In this document: in pieces, positions 8,719 through 15,187 of the stretch
Layout of the letters: each line of letters begins with the position of its first letter
How positions within the stretch are numbered: the stretch's first letter is position 1
Notes under the pieces: model-generated
Told to the model about the DNA's origin: nothing
Seen by the model: only the letters and a program-made list of their open reading frames with translations
Databases searched by the model: none
Made by a program: the position numbers and the translations under genes
Assembly (NCBI GenBank): GCA_903904495.1
Contig: CAIVCU010000163.1
Location: forward strand, 1-15,187
Source: an uncultured Chlorobiaceae bacterium
GTDB lineage: Bacteria > Bacteroidota > Chlorobiia > Chlorobiales > Chlorobiaceae
Length of the DNA stretch: 15,187 bases
Direction of reading: 5' to 3'

Positions 8719-8758
8719 AAAAAAGCTGGGGTGCTATAAAACACCCCAGCTTTTTTTT
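8719..8758. terminator. Bidirectional intrinsic terminator between tig and acpS
   Basis: A perfect 9-bp stem, GCTGGGGTG (8725-8733) with CACCCCAGC (8742-8750), has an 8-base loop. Eight Ts follow on the plus strand and six As precede it, so it can terminate both tig and the convergent nadC-acpS transcript. Confidence 0.93.
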
Positions 8759-8794
8759 GCCCTGTCAAAACCTGACCATTCACTTTCGCTCTCT

Positions 8795-9163
8795 CTATAA
8801 CCTCTCAATCAGTGCTGTTGCAACCGCAGAAAGGCGGTCATGAGCAATTGATATCTTAATCATACATCCAGAAGGAAAACAGCCTTTATCATCGTGTCGC
8901 ACAAACGGACGCCCTCGCTCATCATTCAGTATTTCAAAGCTCTTCCAGTGCACATCACCGGAAAACCCTGTTCCAAGCGCCTTGACAACGGCTTCTTTAG
9001 CAGCAAAACGGCCAGCAACACTTGCGATAACCTGGGGTTTATGGAGGCATACAGCAATTTCATCTTCAGAAAGAAACCTCTGAAGAAACTTGAGTCCATA
9101 ACGACTATAGACTCTTTCGATCCGGTCCAGATCGACAATATCTACTCCTACCTCCATATTCAT
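8795..9163 (-). CDS. acpS: Holo-[acyl-carrier-protein] synthase
   Basis: A 122-residue AcpS-type phosphopantetheinyl transferase that moves the 4'-phosphopantetheine of coenzyme A onto the serine of apo-ACP, activating fatty acid synthesis. The N-terminal GVDIVDLDRIE holds the Mg-binding Asp8. RFAAKEAVVKALGTG holds the second ligand Glu57 and the CoA-contacting lysines. Near the C-terminus KISIAHD takes the place of the usual SISH motif. Length is typical of the homotrimeric AcpS class. It follows nadC by 6 bp on the same strand and is probably cotranscribed. A second in-frame ATG two codons later is possible and would leave the motifs intact. Confidence 0.95.
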   Translation of the reverse strand: MNMEVGVDIVDLDRIERVYSRYGLKFLQRFLSEDEIAVCLHKPQVIASVAGRFAAKEAVVKALGTGFSGDVHWKSFEILNDERGRPFVRHDDKGCFPSGCMIKISIAHDRLSAVATALIERL

Positions 9164-9169
9164 CTTCAG

Positions 9170-10048
9170 TCAAACAAGCTCAATGGTCATTGAAAGATCA
9201 AGAGCCCGGACGCTATGCGTCAATTCTCCAATTGAAATAAAATCAACACCTGTTTCGGCTACTTCCCGCACATTGTGCATACCGATATTGCCCGAAGCTT
9301 CGAGAAGCACACTGCTGCAGGCCATCTTGACATAAACGACGGCCTCCATTATAAGATCCGGAGTAAAGTTATCAAGAAGAATAATATCCGGCTCACATAC
9401 CAGAGACCTGCTCAACTCGTCCATGGAACGCACCTCAGTTTCGATCTTCACATCAAGGTGTTTTTTATCCCTGTATTTCTGTGACCGGCGGATCGCCTGA
9501 GCAATACCTCCTGAGGCATCAATATGGTTGTCCTTGATAAGTATCATATCGAACAGGCCAAAGCGGTGGTTCACCCCTCCGCCTATCCTGACCGCCTCTT
9601 TATCAAAATAACGCAGACCAGGGACTGTTTTCCGGGTATCGAGAATTTTTGCATTGGTATGTTTAACCTTCTCCACATAGGCCCTTGTTCTGGTAGCTAT
9701 TCCCGACATGCGCTGCATGAAATTAAGCGCAGTACGTTCACCGATAAGCAGTGGAGCAAGCTTGCCCTTTATTTCAAGAATCAAGTCACCTCGACATACT
9801 GCCTCTCCATCCCTGCGGTGGAGCACAACCAAAAGTTCAGGATCGCACGCAGCGAAAACCTGCATGGCAACTTCAACCCCGCCAACAATACCATCCTCCT
9901 TGGCTTTGATAACAGCACTGCCTTCCTGAAAAGACTCAATAGTCGCCAGCGTAGTAATATCACCGGTATATCGGTCCTCCTCGAGAGCAAGCATAATAGC
10001 CCTTGCACGACACCCCTCGTAAAAATCGTTACGAGCTTTATTATTCAT
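9170..10048 (-). CDS. nadC: Nicotinate-nucleotide pyrophosphorylase (quinolinate phosphoribosyltransferase)
   Basis: A 292-residue enzyme of de novo NAD synthesis that joins quinolinate with PRPP, releasing CO2 and pyrophosphate to give nicotinate mononucleotide. The recognisable blocks, in order, are: YTGDITT near the N-terminus; ERTALNFMQRMSGIAT (104-119); DTRKTVPGLR (137-146) in the quinolinate pocket; GGGVNHRFGLFDMILIKDNH (156-175); a C-terminal LLEASGNI at about 248; and the phosphate-binding FISIGELTHS. Length is normal. No nadA or nadB is in the window; it is paired instead with acpS, 6 bp downstream. No convincing promoter was found in the AT-rich region upstream of its start. Confidence 0.97.
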   Translation of the reverse strand: MNNKARNDFYEGCRARAIMLALEEDRYTGDITTLATIESFQEGSAVIKAKEDGIVGGVEVAMQVFAACDPELLVVLHRRDGEAVCRGDLILEIKGKLAPLLIGERTALNFMQRMSGIATRTRAYVEKVKHTNAKILDTRKTVPGLRYFDKEAVRIGGGVNHRFGLFDMILIKDNHIDASGGIAQAIRRSQKYRDKKHLDVKIETEVRSMDELSRSLVCEPDIILLDNFTPDLIMEAVVYVKMACSSVLLEASGNIGMHNVREVAETGVDFISIGELTHSVRALDLSMTIELV

Positions 10049-10126
10049 AATTGCCGCTCTTGATACATTAATAAAATGGTTTTCGCATTGAAGGTAGTGA
10101 AATTTATACTTTTTTTGACGTTCGAC

Positions 10127-10153
10127 CTTCTGCCCAACTTTTGCCAGCAGAAG
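10127..10153. repeat. Hairpin in the nadC upstream region
   Basis: CTTCTGC (10127-10133) and GCAGAAG (10147-10153) form a perfect 7-bp stem with a 13-base loop in the divergent spacer between nadC and the YopX gene. There is no T-tract next to either arm, so it is not a standard terminator. The rest of the spacer (10049-10335) is AT-rich and shows no further gene. Confidence 0.3.
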
Positions 10154-10221
10154 ACTGCAGATCAGACAACTTCATAAGCAAGAGACTTTGAGTGCCCTTT
10201 AAAAAATGTTTTTAGCCCTCA

Positions 10222-10249
10222 TTGTAATAACGAGATACAGAATTATTAT
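10222..10249 (+). promoter_or_regulatory. Weak candidate promoter for the YopX-domain gene
   Basis: TTGTAA (10222-10227) is followed after 16 bp by TATTAT (10244-10249), 4/6 and 5/6 matches to the sigma-70 hexamers. Transcription would begin near 10256, giving an 80-nt leader if translation starts at 10336. Confidence 0.3.
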
Positions 10250-10335
10250 ATTGTTATTCAAGAGGTATGGGCAGATACCGGCTTCTGAAATTGCCTCGAA
10301 ACCCTGCCCTGTTTCCCGGTTGTTTATGGACTGAG

Positions 10336-10674
10336 ATGGATATCACTAAGATCAAATTCAAGGCATTATTTCAACATATTGCATCAAAACAAAAGAGTTG
10401 GCAATTCTCCACAGTGAATACCCGGGATGTCGACTTCATGGCTTTTAAGCAACGATCTGAATGGCTTCAATTTTCAGGACTCAATGACAAACATGGTCAT
10501 GAAATTTACGAAGGAGATCTGTTACAGTGGGAAGATTATATTGTCACCGTTGTTTTTGAAGCTGGAAGTTTTAAAATTCTGAATGATGGCAGCGCTGATA
10601 TGCTTTTGTGGTATTGCGTACCCGAATGCGAAGTTATCGGCAATAAATTCGACAACAAGGAGATCAGGCCTTGA
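10336..10674 (+). CDS. YopX-domain protein (phage-type, function unknown)
   Basis: A 112-residue protein whose C-terminal half carries the YopX signature found in many phage and prophage proteins: QFSGLNDKHGHEIYEGD, then a short beta-rich stretch, then CEVIGN. YopX proteins usually begin with a strand like E-I-K-F-R-A, here matched by ITKIKFKAL. This supports the ATG at 10336 over the in-frame ATG at 10267, which would add 23 unrelated residues and has an AGAGG only one base before it, too close for a normal Shine-Dalgarno. The biochemical role of the family is unknown. No other phage gene is recognisable nearby: the neighbours are nadC and folB. It looks like a stray or remnant mobile gene in a housekeeping region, though the frame is intact. 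Confidence 0.75.
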   Translation: MDITKIKFKALFQHIASKQKSWQFSTVNTRDVDFMAFKQRSEWLQFSGLNDKHGHEIYEGDLLQWEDYIVTVVFEAGSFKILNDGSADMLLWYCVPECEVIGNKFDNKEIRP

Positions 10675-10688
10675 AAGCAAGCACAAAC

Positions 10689-10712
10689 TGATCAGAGCTG
10701 ATATCCTGATCA
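10689..10712. repeat. Inverted repeat just after the YopX gene
   Basis: TGATCAG (10689-10695) and CTGATCA (10706-10712) form a 7-bp stem with a 10-base loop, 14 bp past the stop codon. Without a T-tract it is at best a weak terminator. Confidence 0.35.
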
Positions 10713-10783
10713 TTTGAACTTACTGCTCTTGACTGCTTACAACCGGAAGCTCTCGATTACAAGAACAAACACCTGTACTTTAC

Positions 10784-10804
10784 CCGGACCTCGCTCCGGT
10801 CTGG
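10784..10804. repeat. GC-rich hairpin
   Basis: CCGGACC (10784-10790) pairs with GGTCTGG (10798-10804) with one G-U wobble and a 7-base loop. It lies in the GC-rich core of the interval. Confidence 0.35.
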
Positions 10805-10871
10805 ATAGGTCTCAACCGGCTTGCTGCCCTTCTTTTCTAACCCCATCACTCCTTTTTCTTGCGCGGTTTTC

Positions 10872-10898
10872 GATATCTCCCTCCCCGGGAGAGGTATC
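10872..10898. repeat. Bulged hairpin upstream of folB
   Basis: GATA-TCTCCC (10872-10881) pairs with GGGAGA (10887-10892) and, after a GG bulge, TATC (10895-10898). The stem is 10 bp around a 5-base loop, about 110 bp before folB. Confidence 0.4.
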
Positions 10899-11010
10899 AC
10901 GATGGAGTTTAAAAGGTTTGTTAGACATTACCTTACTTTTTCAGATTTTGATTTCACACTTTTCTCATTAACATTGTTACTTTTAGACGAAATCAATCAT
11001 TGAAGGTACT

Positions 11011-11388
11011 ATGGCACAGCTCTCCCGTTCATGCGTCCGGTTATCAAATATCGTTTTCTATGCTCACCATGGTGTACTCAAAGAAGAGCATACCATTGGA
11101 GCGAAATATGAAGTCGATGCGGAACTCTCTTTTGACTTCACCGCTGCCGCACAAAACGATGACATAGCGAAGACCGTCGATTACGGCACGGTATACCGCA
11201 AAATACAGGATGCGATGATCCTTAAAAAATACTTTCTAATTGAGACTGTCGCCTATAAAATTGCACACGAGATTCTTCATGACTTTCCTGTGCTCGATCA
11301 AGTCAGCATCAAGGTTCGCAAACGCAACCCCCCTGTTAATGGTATCTGCGATTATGCTGAGGCAGATTACTCCGTTACCCGGGCCTGA
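11011..11388 (+). CDS. folB: Dihydroneopterin aldolase
   Basis: A 125-residue enzyme of folate synthesis that cleaves 7,8-dihydroneopterin to 6-hydroxymethyl-dihydropterin and glycolaldehyde. The motif [11 protein letters not shown] at 16-26 includes the active-site glutamate Glu26. TVDYGTVY carries the active-site tyrosine Tyr58, [10 protein letters not shown] the pterin-binding Glu79, and VRKRNPP the catalytic Lys104. Length matches the small homo-octameric enzymes. AAGG four bases before the ATG is one of the few recognisable Shine-Dalgarno sequences in the window. folK follows after 3 bp and uses the product as substrate, so the two form a functional operon. Confidence 0.96.
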   Translation: MAQLSRSCVRLSNIVFYAHHGVLKEEHTIGAKYEVDAELSFDFTAAAQNDDIAKTVDYGTVYRKIQDAMILKKYFLIETVAYKIAHEILHDFPVLDQVSIKVRKRNPPVNGICDYAEADYSVTRA

Positions 11389-11391
11389 ATA

Positions 11392-11919
11392 ATGCCCATC
11401 AACAAGGTATTTATAGGGATCGGTTCCAATATTGGAAACCGTCTCTCCCACCTTCAGGAAGCTGTTGATCGACTTGGCATGGTCGAGAATACATCAGTGG
11501 TCAACGTATCGTCAATCTATATTACCGAACCAGTCGGCGAAACTGAACAGAACCGCTTCTATAACGGAGTGATCCTTCTTGAGACCTGCCTTCCGCCTGA
11601 AGAGCTTCGCATGCATTGCAAGATTATCGAGCAGGAACTTGGACGACCTGATACGTATCCACGTTGGAGTCCAAGGGTCATCGACCTTGATATTCTCCTC
11701 TTTGGTGACCAGTGTTACCACTCCGGATTGCTCTCAATACCCCATCAAGAGCTGCATCACCGGAAATTTGTGCTTATTCCTATGCTTGACATTGCAAATC
11801 CTCTACACCCCGCAAAGCAGCAAACCATCCTTCAACTTCTCGAAAGCTGTACAGACCGGTCAGTAGTGATAAGGGTAAAAGAACCCCTGGAAATTAAAAA
11901 AAGACAGACCGCCTTTTAA
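11392..11919 (+). CDS. folK: 2-amino-4-hydroxy-6-hydroxymethyldihydropteridine pyrophosphokinase (HPPK)
   Basis: A 175-residue kinase that transfers pyrophosphate from ATP to 6-hydroxymethyl-dihydropterin, the step after FolB and before dihydropteroate synthase. The family motifs occur in order: GSNIGNR (11-17), TEPVG, RFYN with the pterin-contacting aromatic and Asn58, and the ATP-binding RWSPRVIDLDIL, whose Asp98 and Asp100 bind the two magnesium ions. IPHQELHHRKFVLIP closes the fold. The gene is not fused to folB or folP as in some lineages. Its last codons form the left arm of the downstream terminator. The start at 11392 is fixed by the normal MPINKVFIGIGSN N-terminus. Confidence 0.96.
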   Translation: MPINKVFIGIGSNIGNRLSHLQEAVDRLGMVENTSVVNVSSIYITEPVGETEQNRFYNGVILLETCLPPEELRMHCKIIEQELGRPDTYPRWSPRVIDLDILLFGDQCYHSGLLSIPHQELHHRKFVLIPMLDIANPLHPAKQQTILQLLESCTDRSVVIRVKEPLEIKKRQTAF

Positions 11920-11934
11920 AACAGTCTGTCTTTT
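11896..11934. terminator. Bidirectional terminator overlapping the folK 3' end
   Basis: AAAAGACAGAC (11899-11909) and GTCTGTCTTTT (11924-11934) are perfect 11-bp inverted arms with a 14-base loop that contains the folK stop codon. The G/C-bearing core is 7 bp. There are four Ts on the plus strand and seven (complement of 11896-11902) on the minus strand, so it may act more strongly for the leftward ArsA transcript, whose stop is about 58 bp away. Confidence 0.75.
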
Positions 11935-11992
11935 AATGATAAAAATTGCCTCAACAAAAGCTGATTAGAGCTCCCGTTCTCTTAGTGATATC

Positions 11993-13147
11993 TCAGTTGG
12001 CAAATGTGATATTAAGGTTTCCTTCAGCAAAGTCAGCGCCCTCAGTCTTTCGGCCAACAAGTACATTAGGAAGGATAATGCTTTTGCGGAAGTTGTTGAT
12101 ATCTACAAGCAGTTCATCCCCCTTGATATTCACATTCAGTTTTGTCACCTCAACATTAGGCAGATAGAGACTGAGCACATATTTACCATCGACTTTTTCC
12201 AGCAACTGGGTCTTGTCGTCACTGTAAAGTATATCAGCTGGATTTTTGTCTTCGAAAATCTGCTGACTCAAGTCAAAGAGCCTGTCAGTATTGATGATTT
12301 CAGCTATTGATTGTTTTGCCTTGAAAATCGGCACAGGATAGAAGCAGTTATCAATCACCCTGAGATATTTAGTCTGAAGATCTATGAGACTTTGCAGGTA
12401 GTCATCAGAGGAGCTTTGGGGAAGAATCTTGTTCACCACAGCCGCATCTAGCTTATAACCGAAGAGATTGAGGTAGGTCTGAACCCGCAAGGCTTCCTTG
12501 ATGACCATATTTTCAGGATTCAGGACAACGCGGAATGTCGTTATATTTTTATCCTGAAGCATGGCATGGAGCTCCTTCATGTGTGAATTAACCTCCGGCA
12601 TAAGCTTGAAGATATTTTTCTTCGGCATAAATTTGCTCAAAAGAGGAGCTGCAAAACCAATAGCTTTTGAGTGCCAGCCACCTATTTTATCTGCATACCA
12701 TCCATAAGATTCAGGCATTCCGAGCAAACGCATGGTCTCGCCTGTTGGAGCGGCATCAACAACAACAACATCATAATTACCTGATTTTGCAGCCTTCCAG
12801 ATGTATCGGAGACTTATCATCTCTTCCATGCCGGGCATAATCGCAAGTTCTTCAGCGACAACTTCATTGGCGCCGTCATGCATTAAAATTGAAGAGAAAT
12901 AGGAATAGAGTTCGCCCCAGTTTTCCCTTATTTCCGCCAGAACATTCACCTCCATGGCAAAAAGATTCTTTTCAACTTCCACAGGTGTAGAGGAGAGCTC
13001 TACGCTCAACGCATCGGCAAGACTGTGCGCTACATCGGTACTCATAATCAATACACGCTGTCCTCTTCGGGCAATTGCGGTTGCAGTTGCAGCTGACACG
13101 GTAGTTTTGCCTACCCCTCCTTTACCCAAGTAAAGAATAATTCTCAT
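11993..13147 (-). CDS. ArsA/Get3-family ATPase with C-terminal HSP20-like domain
   Basis: A 384-residue single-repeat member of the ArsA/Get3 branch of deviant-Walker ATPases. The P-loop GKGGVGKTT starts at residue 8, with the signature Lys9 and the Walker lysine Lys14. Switch I is [12 protein letters not shown], with Val where the family usually has Pro. The switch II region is [16 protein letters not shown] (127-142), and [13 protein letters not shown] follows near 207. Residues from about 316 to the end form an HSP20/alpha-crystallin-like beta domain, as in bacterial ArsA_HSP20 proteins. The only cysteine is Cys268, so neither the metalloid-binding triad of true ArsA pumps nor the zinc CxxC of Get3 is present. 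Arsenite transport is therefore unlikely. Handling of hydrophobic or membrane proteins is a possible role by analogy with Get3. It lies 47 bp after the PH-like gene and is probably cotranscribed. Confidence 0.9.
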   Translation of the reverse strand: MRIILYLGKGGVGKTTVSAATATAIARRGQRVLIMSTDVAHSLADALSVELSSTPVEVEKNLFAMEVNVLAEIRENWGELYSYFSSILMHDGANEVVAEELAIMPGMEEMISLRYIWKAAKSGNYDVVVVDAAPTGETMRLLGMPESYGWYADKIGGWHSKAIGFAAPLLSKFMPKKNIFKLMPEVNSHMKELHAMLQDKNITTFRVVLNPENMVIKEALRVQTYLNLFGYKLDAAVVNKILPQSSSDDYLQSLIDLQTKYLRVIDNCFYPVPIFKAKQSIAEIINTDRLFDLSQQIFEDKNPADILYSDDKTQLLEKVDGKYVLSLYLPNVEVTKLNVNIKGDELLVDINNFRKSIILPNVLVGRKTEGADFAEGNLNITFAN

Positions 13148-13194
13148 GTTGATAATAAAACTATTGAGTGGACTTGATTTTGAATGAACGCTTG

Positions 13195-14823
13195 TTACTG
13201 ATGTGTTTGTCCTTCGTTATCATATTCACCCCCAGTGGCCTTACTGGGATCATATACTTTGCTTTCCGATGTTTGAGCATCACCATGAAGAACGGAAGCC
13301 GCCCCTGAAAGCGGTTCATCCGGCAGCGAGGCTGTTATAATCTCTGCAGGTGGATGAATATTTTCGGGTTCAGCATCCGATACGATCCTGATTTTTTTTC
13401 TTGGTGCAACCGGAGGAGTTCTATCCACCTCATTGTTAACACGCTCTCCTGGCTCCCTGATGCCAGACTTGACAGATTCCAAAGAAATGTCATCCATATT
13501 CATCATGCTTTTCACGATGGATGGAGTACTTTCCTCTGGAGCTTTAATCGTAATCTTTTTACGCTTCGGAGCGGCATCTTCATCAACGTCATCCGCAATC
13601 TTCATTCTTCTTGCAGATGCCGCAGAAACAGTATTTTCAGGCTTGCCAACAATATCATTCCCGAAACAATCATCATTCAATGTTGCTTCATCATCGCTTT
13701 TAATATTAATACTCTTTCTTCTTGCACCGCCCCCACTATCGTCATCATCACGGCGTCGCTGATTCCTCGGTACATCATCATTTGATTCAGCAGCACCACT
13801 TCTTGACGGACTTTTCGGGGCTGATTTTTTTCCCCCTCCACCAAAACTGGAAGAAAATTTCATCAGCTTGCTCACTGAACCAATCATCCCGTCATTGCGT
13901 ACTGCAGTTTTAATAATATTCAGGACAAAGCGCTCTGCCTGTGGATTATCTGATATACTGATCACCAGTTCATTGAGGGCTGTGAGCATGCCTGGAACAT
14001 GCTGAAGATCGTTCTTAAGCTGCTCGCGAATTTTGAAGGGCGCATCGCCAATCATCTCCTTTATTGATTCAGCGACTCTTTTCAATGACGCCGGATCCGT
14101 AGGAAGAATATTTTCAATTCCCTTTAAAGCGTCTGCCGGGGAAAACCCGCCTGCTTGACGCTCTCCGCCTTGTGCTCCGGCTGAAGGCTGTCCGGTGTAG
14201 TGTGGCTGTTCAGGAGTCGCATACCCGATATTTGCCTTGTACTGCTCAAGCAGATCCTGACCATACCCTATATTACTTTCCTGTTGCGCTATATTTAGCG
14301 AATCAAATCGAAACGAAATAACCTGAGGGACGCAAATACCTCTTGCTCCACGAAGAATCGCGGTTGCAACGTCATCGGGTAGAATATTACGGTAATTAAG
14401 ACCAAGACGCTCTTCTATGATCGATTCAATAACAGTTTGAAGACGGGAAATCAATTCAGCTTCCCTCAGCTCAACCATATCAAAAATCACATAAACAGGA
14501 TCCTTATCATCACGACGAATCTTAAAATTCAGCGTCGCAAAATCACGATCTTTATTCCGGCTGTTTACAGAAACTGCACCAAGATCAAATCTGTCAAGAT
14601 AATCTTTACTTGAACCCCTAGCCCAAAAATAAACTGCCTTATCTGTATAAATCAGGTAATCCTGAAAAGCAATATTACCCACACGCTCCTGATGTGATTC
14701 ATAAAAAACCCCTTCAAAAAATGCAACAGGATTTTCGCCTGCATTCATGAGGCCTTTCTGAAAAAACTCAGTTACATCATTCTGTTCAGTCTGCCCTGAG
14801 ATATACAAAGATAAATTAGCCAT
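13195..14823 (-). CDS. Large protein of unknown function: PH-like N-terminus, disordered repeat-bearing tail
   Basis: About 542 residues from the ATG at 14823. A GTG two codons upstream is possible (544 residues, numbering used here). Residues 32-140 have the strand pattern of a bacterial PH/GRAM-like domain ([33 protein letters not shown]) ending in a long amphipathic helix. A glycine/glutamine-rich linker (185-230) leads to a helical region (230-320). The rest is a highly charged, low-complexity tail, surely disordered. The tail repeats a short motif three times: RRKSINIKS (370-378), KRKKITIKA (422-430) and PRKKIRIVS (476-484), each followed by acidic residues. ARRMKIADD (406-414) is a partial copy. 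No signal peptide or membrane segment is seen. I do not recognise the family. It lies upstream of the ArsA-HSP20 ATPase on the same strand, 47 bp apart, suggesting a shared process. Confidence 0.85.
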   Translation of the reverse strand: MANLSLYISGQTEQNDVTEFFQKGLMNAGENPVAFFEGVFYESHQERVGNIAFQDYLIYTDKAVYFWARGSSKDYLDRFDLGAVSVNSRNKDRDFATLNFKIRRDDKDPVYVIFDMVELREAELISRLQTVIESIIEERLGLNYRNILPDDVATAILRGARGICVPQVISFRFDSLNIAQQESNIGYGQDLLEQYKANIGYATPEQPHYTGQPSAGAQGGERQAGGFSPADALKGIENILPTDPASLKRVAESIKEMIGDAPFKIREQLKNDLQHVPGMLTALNELVISISDNPQAERFVLNIIKTAVRNDGMIGSVSKLMKFSSSFGGGGKKSAPKSPSRSGAAESNDDVPRNQRRRDDDDSGGGARRKSINIKSDDEATLNDDCFGNDIVGKPENTVSAASARRMKIADDVDEDAAPKRKKITIKAPEESTPSIVKSMMNMDDISLESVKSGIREPGERVNNEVDRTPPVAPRKKIRIVSDAEPENIHPPAEIITASLPDEPLSGAASVLHGDAQTSESKVYDPSKATGGEYDNEGQTHQ

Positions 14824-14879
14824 TAACACAACTGTTCACTTAATACTTATTGGCACGTTGAACTGAAATCTATTAAATT

Positions 14880-14908
14880 TTTACAATAAACAGAAATTAC
14901 TCGATCAA
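14880..14908 (-). promoter_or_regulatory. Candidate promoter for the PH-like/ArsA unit
   Basis: On the minus strand TTGATC (14908-14903) is followed after 17 bp by TGTAAA (14885-14880). The -35 hexamer is identical to that of the M16 promoter, while the -10 is weak (4/6). The leader would be about 50 nt. Confidence 0.3.
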
Positions 14909-15040
14909 CCGAAATGCATCCGGCGTCATAATCAATAACGCTGATTTCAAAAAAGGTCTGGAGATAACAAAGCAAGAACCGGCATCATGCAACGGTTGAA
15001 TGAAGTTGGCAGGCTTACAGGAAGGGGCGGGAACTACCAA

Positions 15041-15078
15041 AATAAAAAGGCAGTGAAACCATGTGCTTTTCACTGCCT
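15041..15078 (-). terminator. Intrinsic terminator after csmA
   Basis: Read on the minus strand, AGGCAGTGAAA (15078-15068) and TTTCACTGCCT (15058-15048) make a perfect 11-bp stem with a 9-base loop, followed by a T-rich tract (15048-15041). It lies 22 bp after the csmA stop and should insulate the leftward PH-like/ArsA genes from the highly expressed chlorosome gene. Confidence 0.9.
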
Positions 15079-15100
15079 GAAAATGGAAATTTTGCGGTGC

Positions 15101-15187
15101 TTATTTCGCAAACTTTGAGGTTACTTCTTTCGAAGGAACAGCATAGCCTGTGACTTCAGGTGATGATCCACGAAGGCTTGTGCCTCC
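15101..15187 (-). CDS. csmA: Chlorosome baseplate protein CsmA precursor, C-terminal fragment
   Basis: The frame is open from the window edge to TAA (15103-15101) and gives 28 residues beginning GGTSLRGS and ending GYAVPSKEVTSKFAK. From memory of the Chlorobaculum tepidum CsmA precursor (79 residues, 59 mature), this is the end of CsmA: the last eight mature residues plus the 20-residue C-terminal extension removed on maturation. CsmA binds bacteriochlorophyll a and forms the paracrystalline baseplate that passes energy from the chlorosome to FMO and the reaction centre. The mature pigment-binding part lies outside the window. A strong terminator follows. In other Chlorobiaceae csmC lies upstream of csmA, so it is expected just beyond the edge. 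This fragment is the main basis for placing the organism. Confidence 0.92.
   Translation of the reverse strand, partial: GGTSLRGSSPEVTGYAVPSKEVTSKFAK

Larger units (their letters stand above)
10675..11010. other. Gene-less, hairpin-rich interval between the YopX gene and folB
   Basis: These 336 bp contain no convincing gene. Two short plus-strand frames (10714-10971 and 10821-11003) lack family features and plausible starts. The left and middle parts hold three inverted repeats, listed separately; the right part is AT-rich and leads to folB. The middle (about 10783-10900) is visibly richer in C and G than its surroundings and may be an intergenic repeat or decayed insertion. Confidence 0.5.

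Noticed and set aside
9524..10063. 179-codon plus-strand frame antisense to nadC
   Set aside because: It lies across from a well-supported nadC; the translation has no recognisable domain and the frame is explained by the codon bias of the opposite strand.
10267..10335. Upstream ATG extending the YopX protein by 23 residues
   Set aside because: The extension does not resemble the family N-terminus, and AGAGG lies only one base before the ATG, too close to work as a normal ribosome binding site.
10714..11003. Two overlapping short frames (85 and 60 codons) before folB
   Set aside because: They overlap each other in different frames, lack recognisable features, and run through the hairpins; composition looks non-coding.
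13354..13785. 143-codon plus-strand frame antisense to the PH-like protein
   Set aside because: It is a shadow of the low-complexity charged tail; its serine/isoleucine/histidine-rich translation is typical of antisense reading.

Overview
The window almost certainly comes from a green sulfur bacterium (Chlorobiaceae, phylum Chlorobiota). The decisive marker is at the extreme right edge. On the minus strand, 28 codons and a stop encode the C-terminus of the chlorosome baseplate protein CsmA, including its processed C-terminal extension ending GYAVPSKEVTSKFAK. The remaining genes are mostly housekeeping. They are closely packed, use weak or no Shine-Dalgarno sequences, and change strand often. 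I cannot assign genus or species.

Layout, left to right. (1) Plus strand, 2-1683: the C-terminal end of alanine racemase, a membrane-anchored helix-hairpin-helix (ComEA-like) protein, and a cysteine-rich protein of unknown function with a possible PilM-like fold. (2) Minus strand, 5834-1670: SDR/epimerase, recA, dusB, asd, tightly spaced and probably one transcription unit. It ends in a 14-bp tail-to-tail overlap with the gene on the other strand. (3) A 207-bp divergent promoter region. (4) Plus strand, 6042-8704: an M16 zinc peptidase and trigger factor (TTG start), then a strong bidirectional terminator. (5) Minus strand, 10048-8795: nadC and acpS. (6) An isolated phage-type YopX-domain gene, followed by about 340 bp of gene-less DNA with several hairpins. 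(7) Plus strand, 11011-11919: folB-folK, ending in a terminator whose left arm is coding. (8) Minus strand, 14823-11993: a large PH-like/disordered protein of unknown function, then an ArsA/Get3-type ATPase with a C-terminal HSP20-like domain. (9) Minus strand, right edge: csmA with its terminator.

Most of these genes serve separate core functions: cell wall (alr; asd, which also feeds lysine, threonine and methionine synthesis), DNA repair (recA), tRNA modification (dusB), protein folding and turnover (tig, M16 peptidase), lipid synthesis (acpS), NAD (nadC) and folate (folB, folK). The least explained part is the right end. There the ArsA-HSP20 ATPase is paired with a large protein that has an N-terminal PH-like region and a disordered tail carrying three spaced copies of a basic-hydrophobic motif, directly downstream of the chlorosome gene csmA. 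A role for the pair in membrane or chlorosome protein handling is an inference only. I saw no rRNA, tRNA, CRISPR array, insertion sequence or replication origin.
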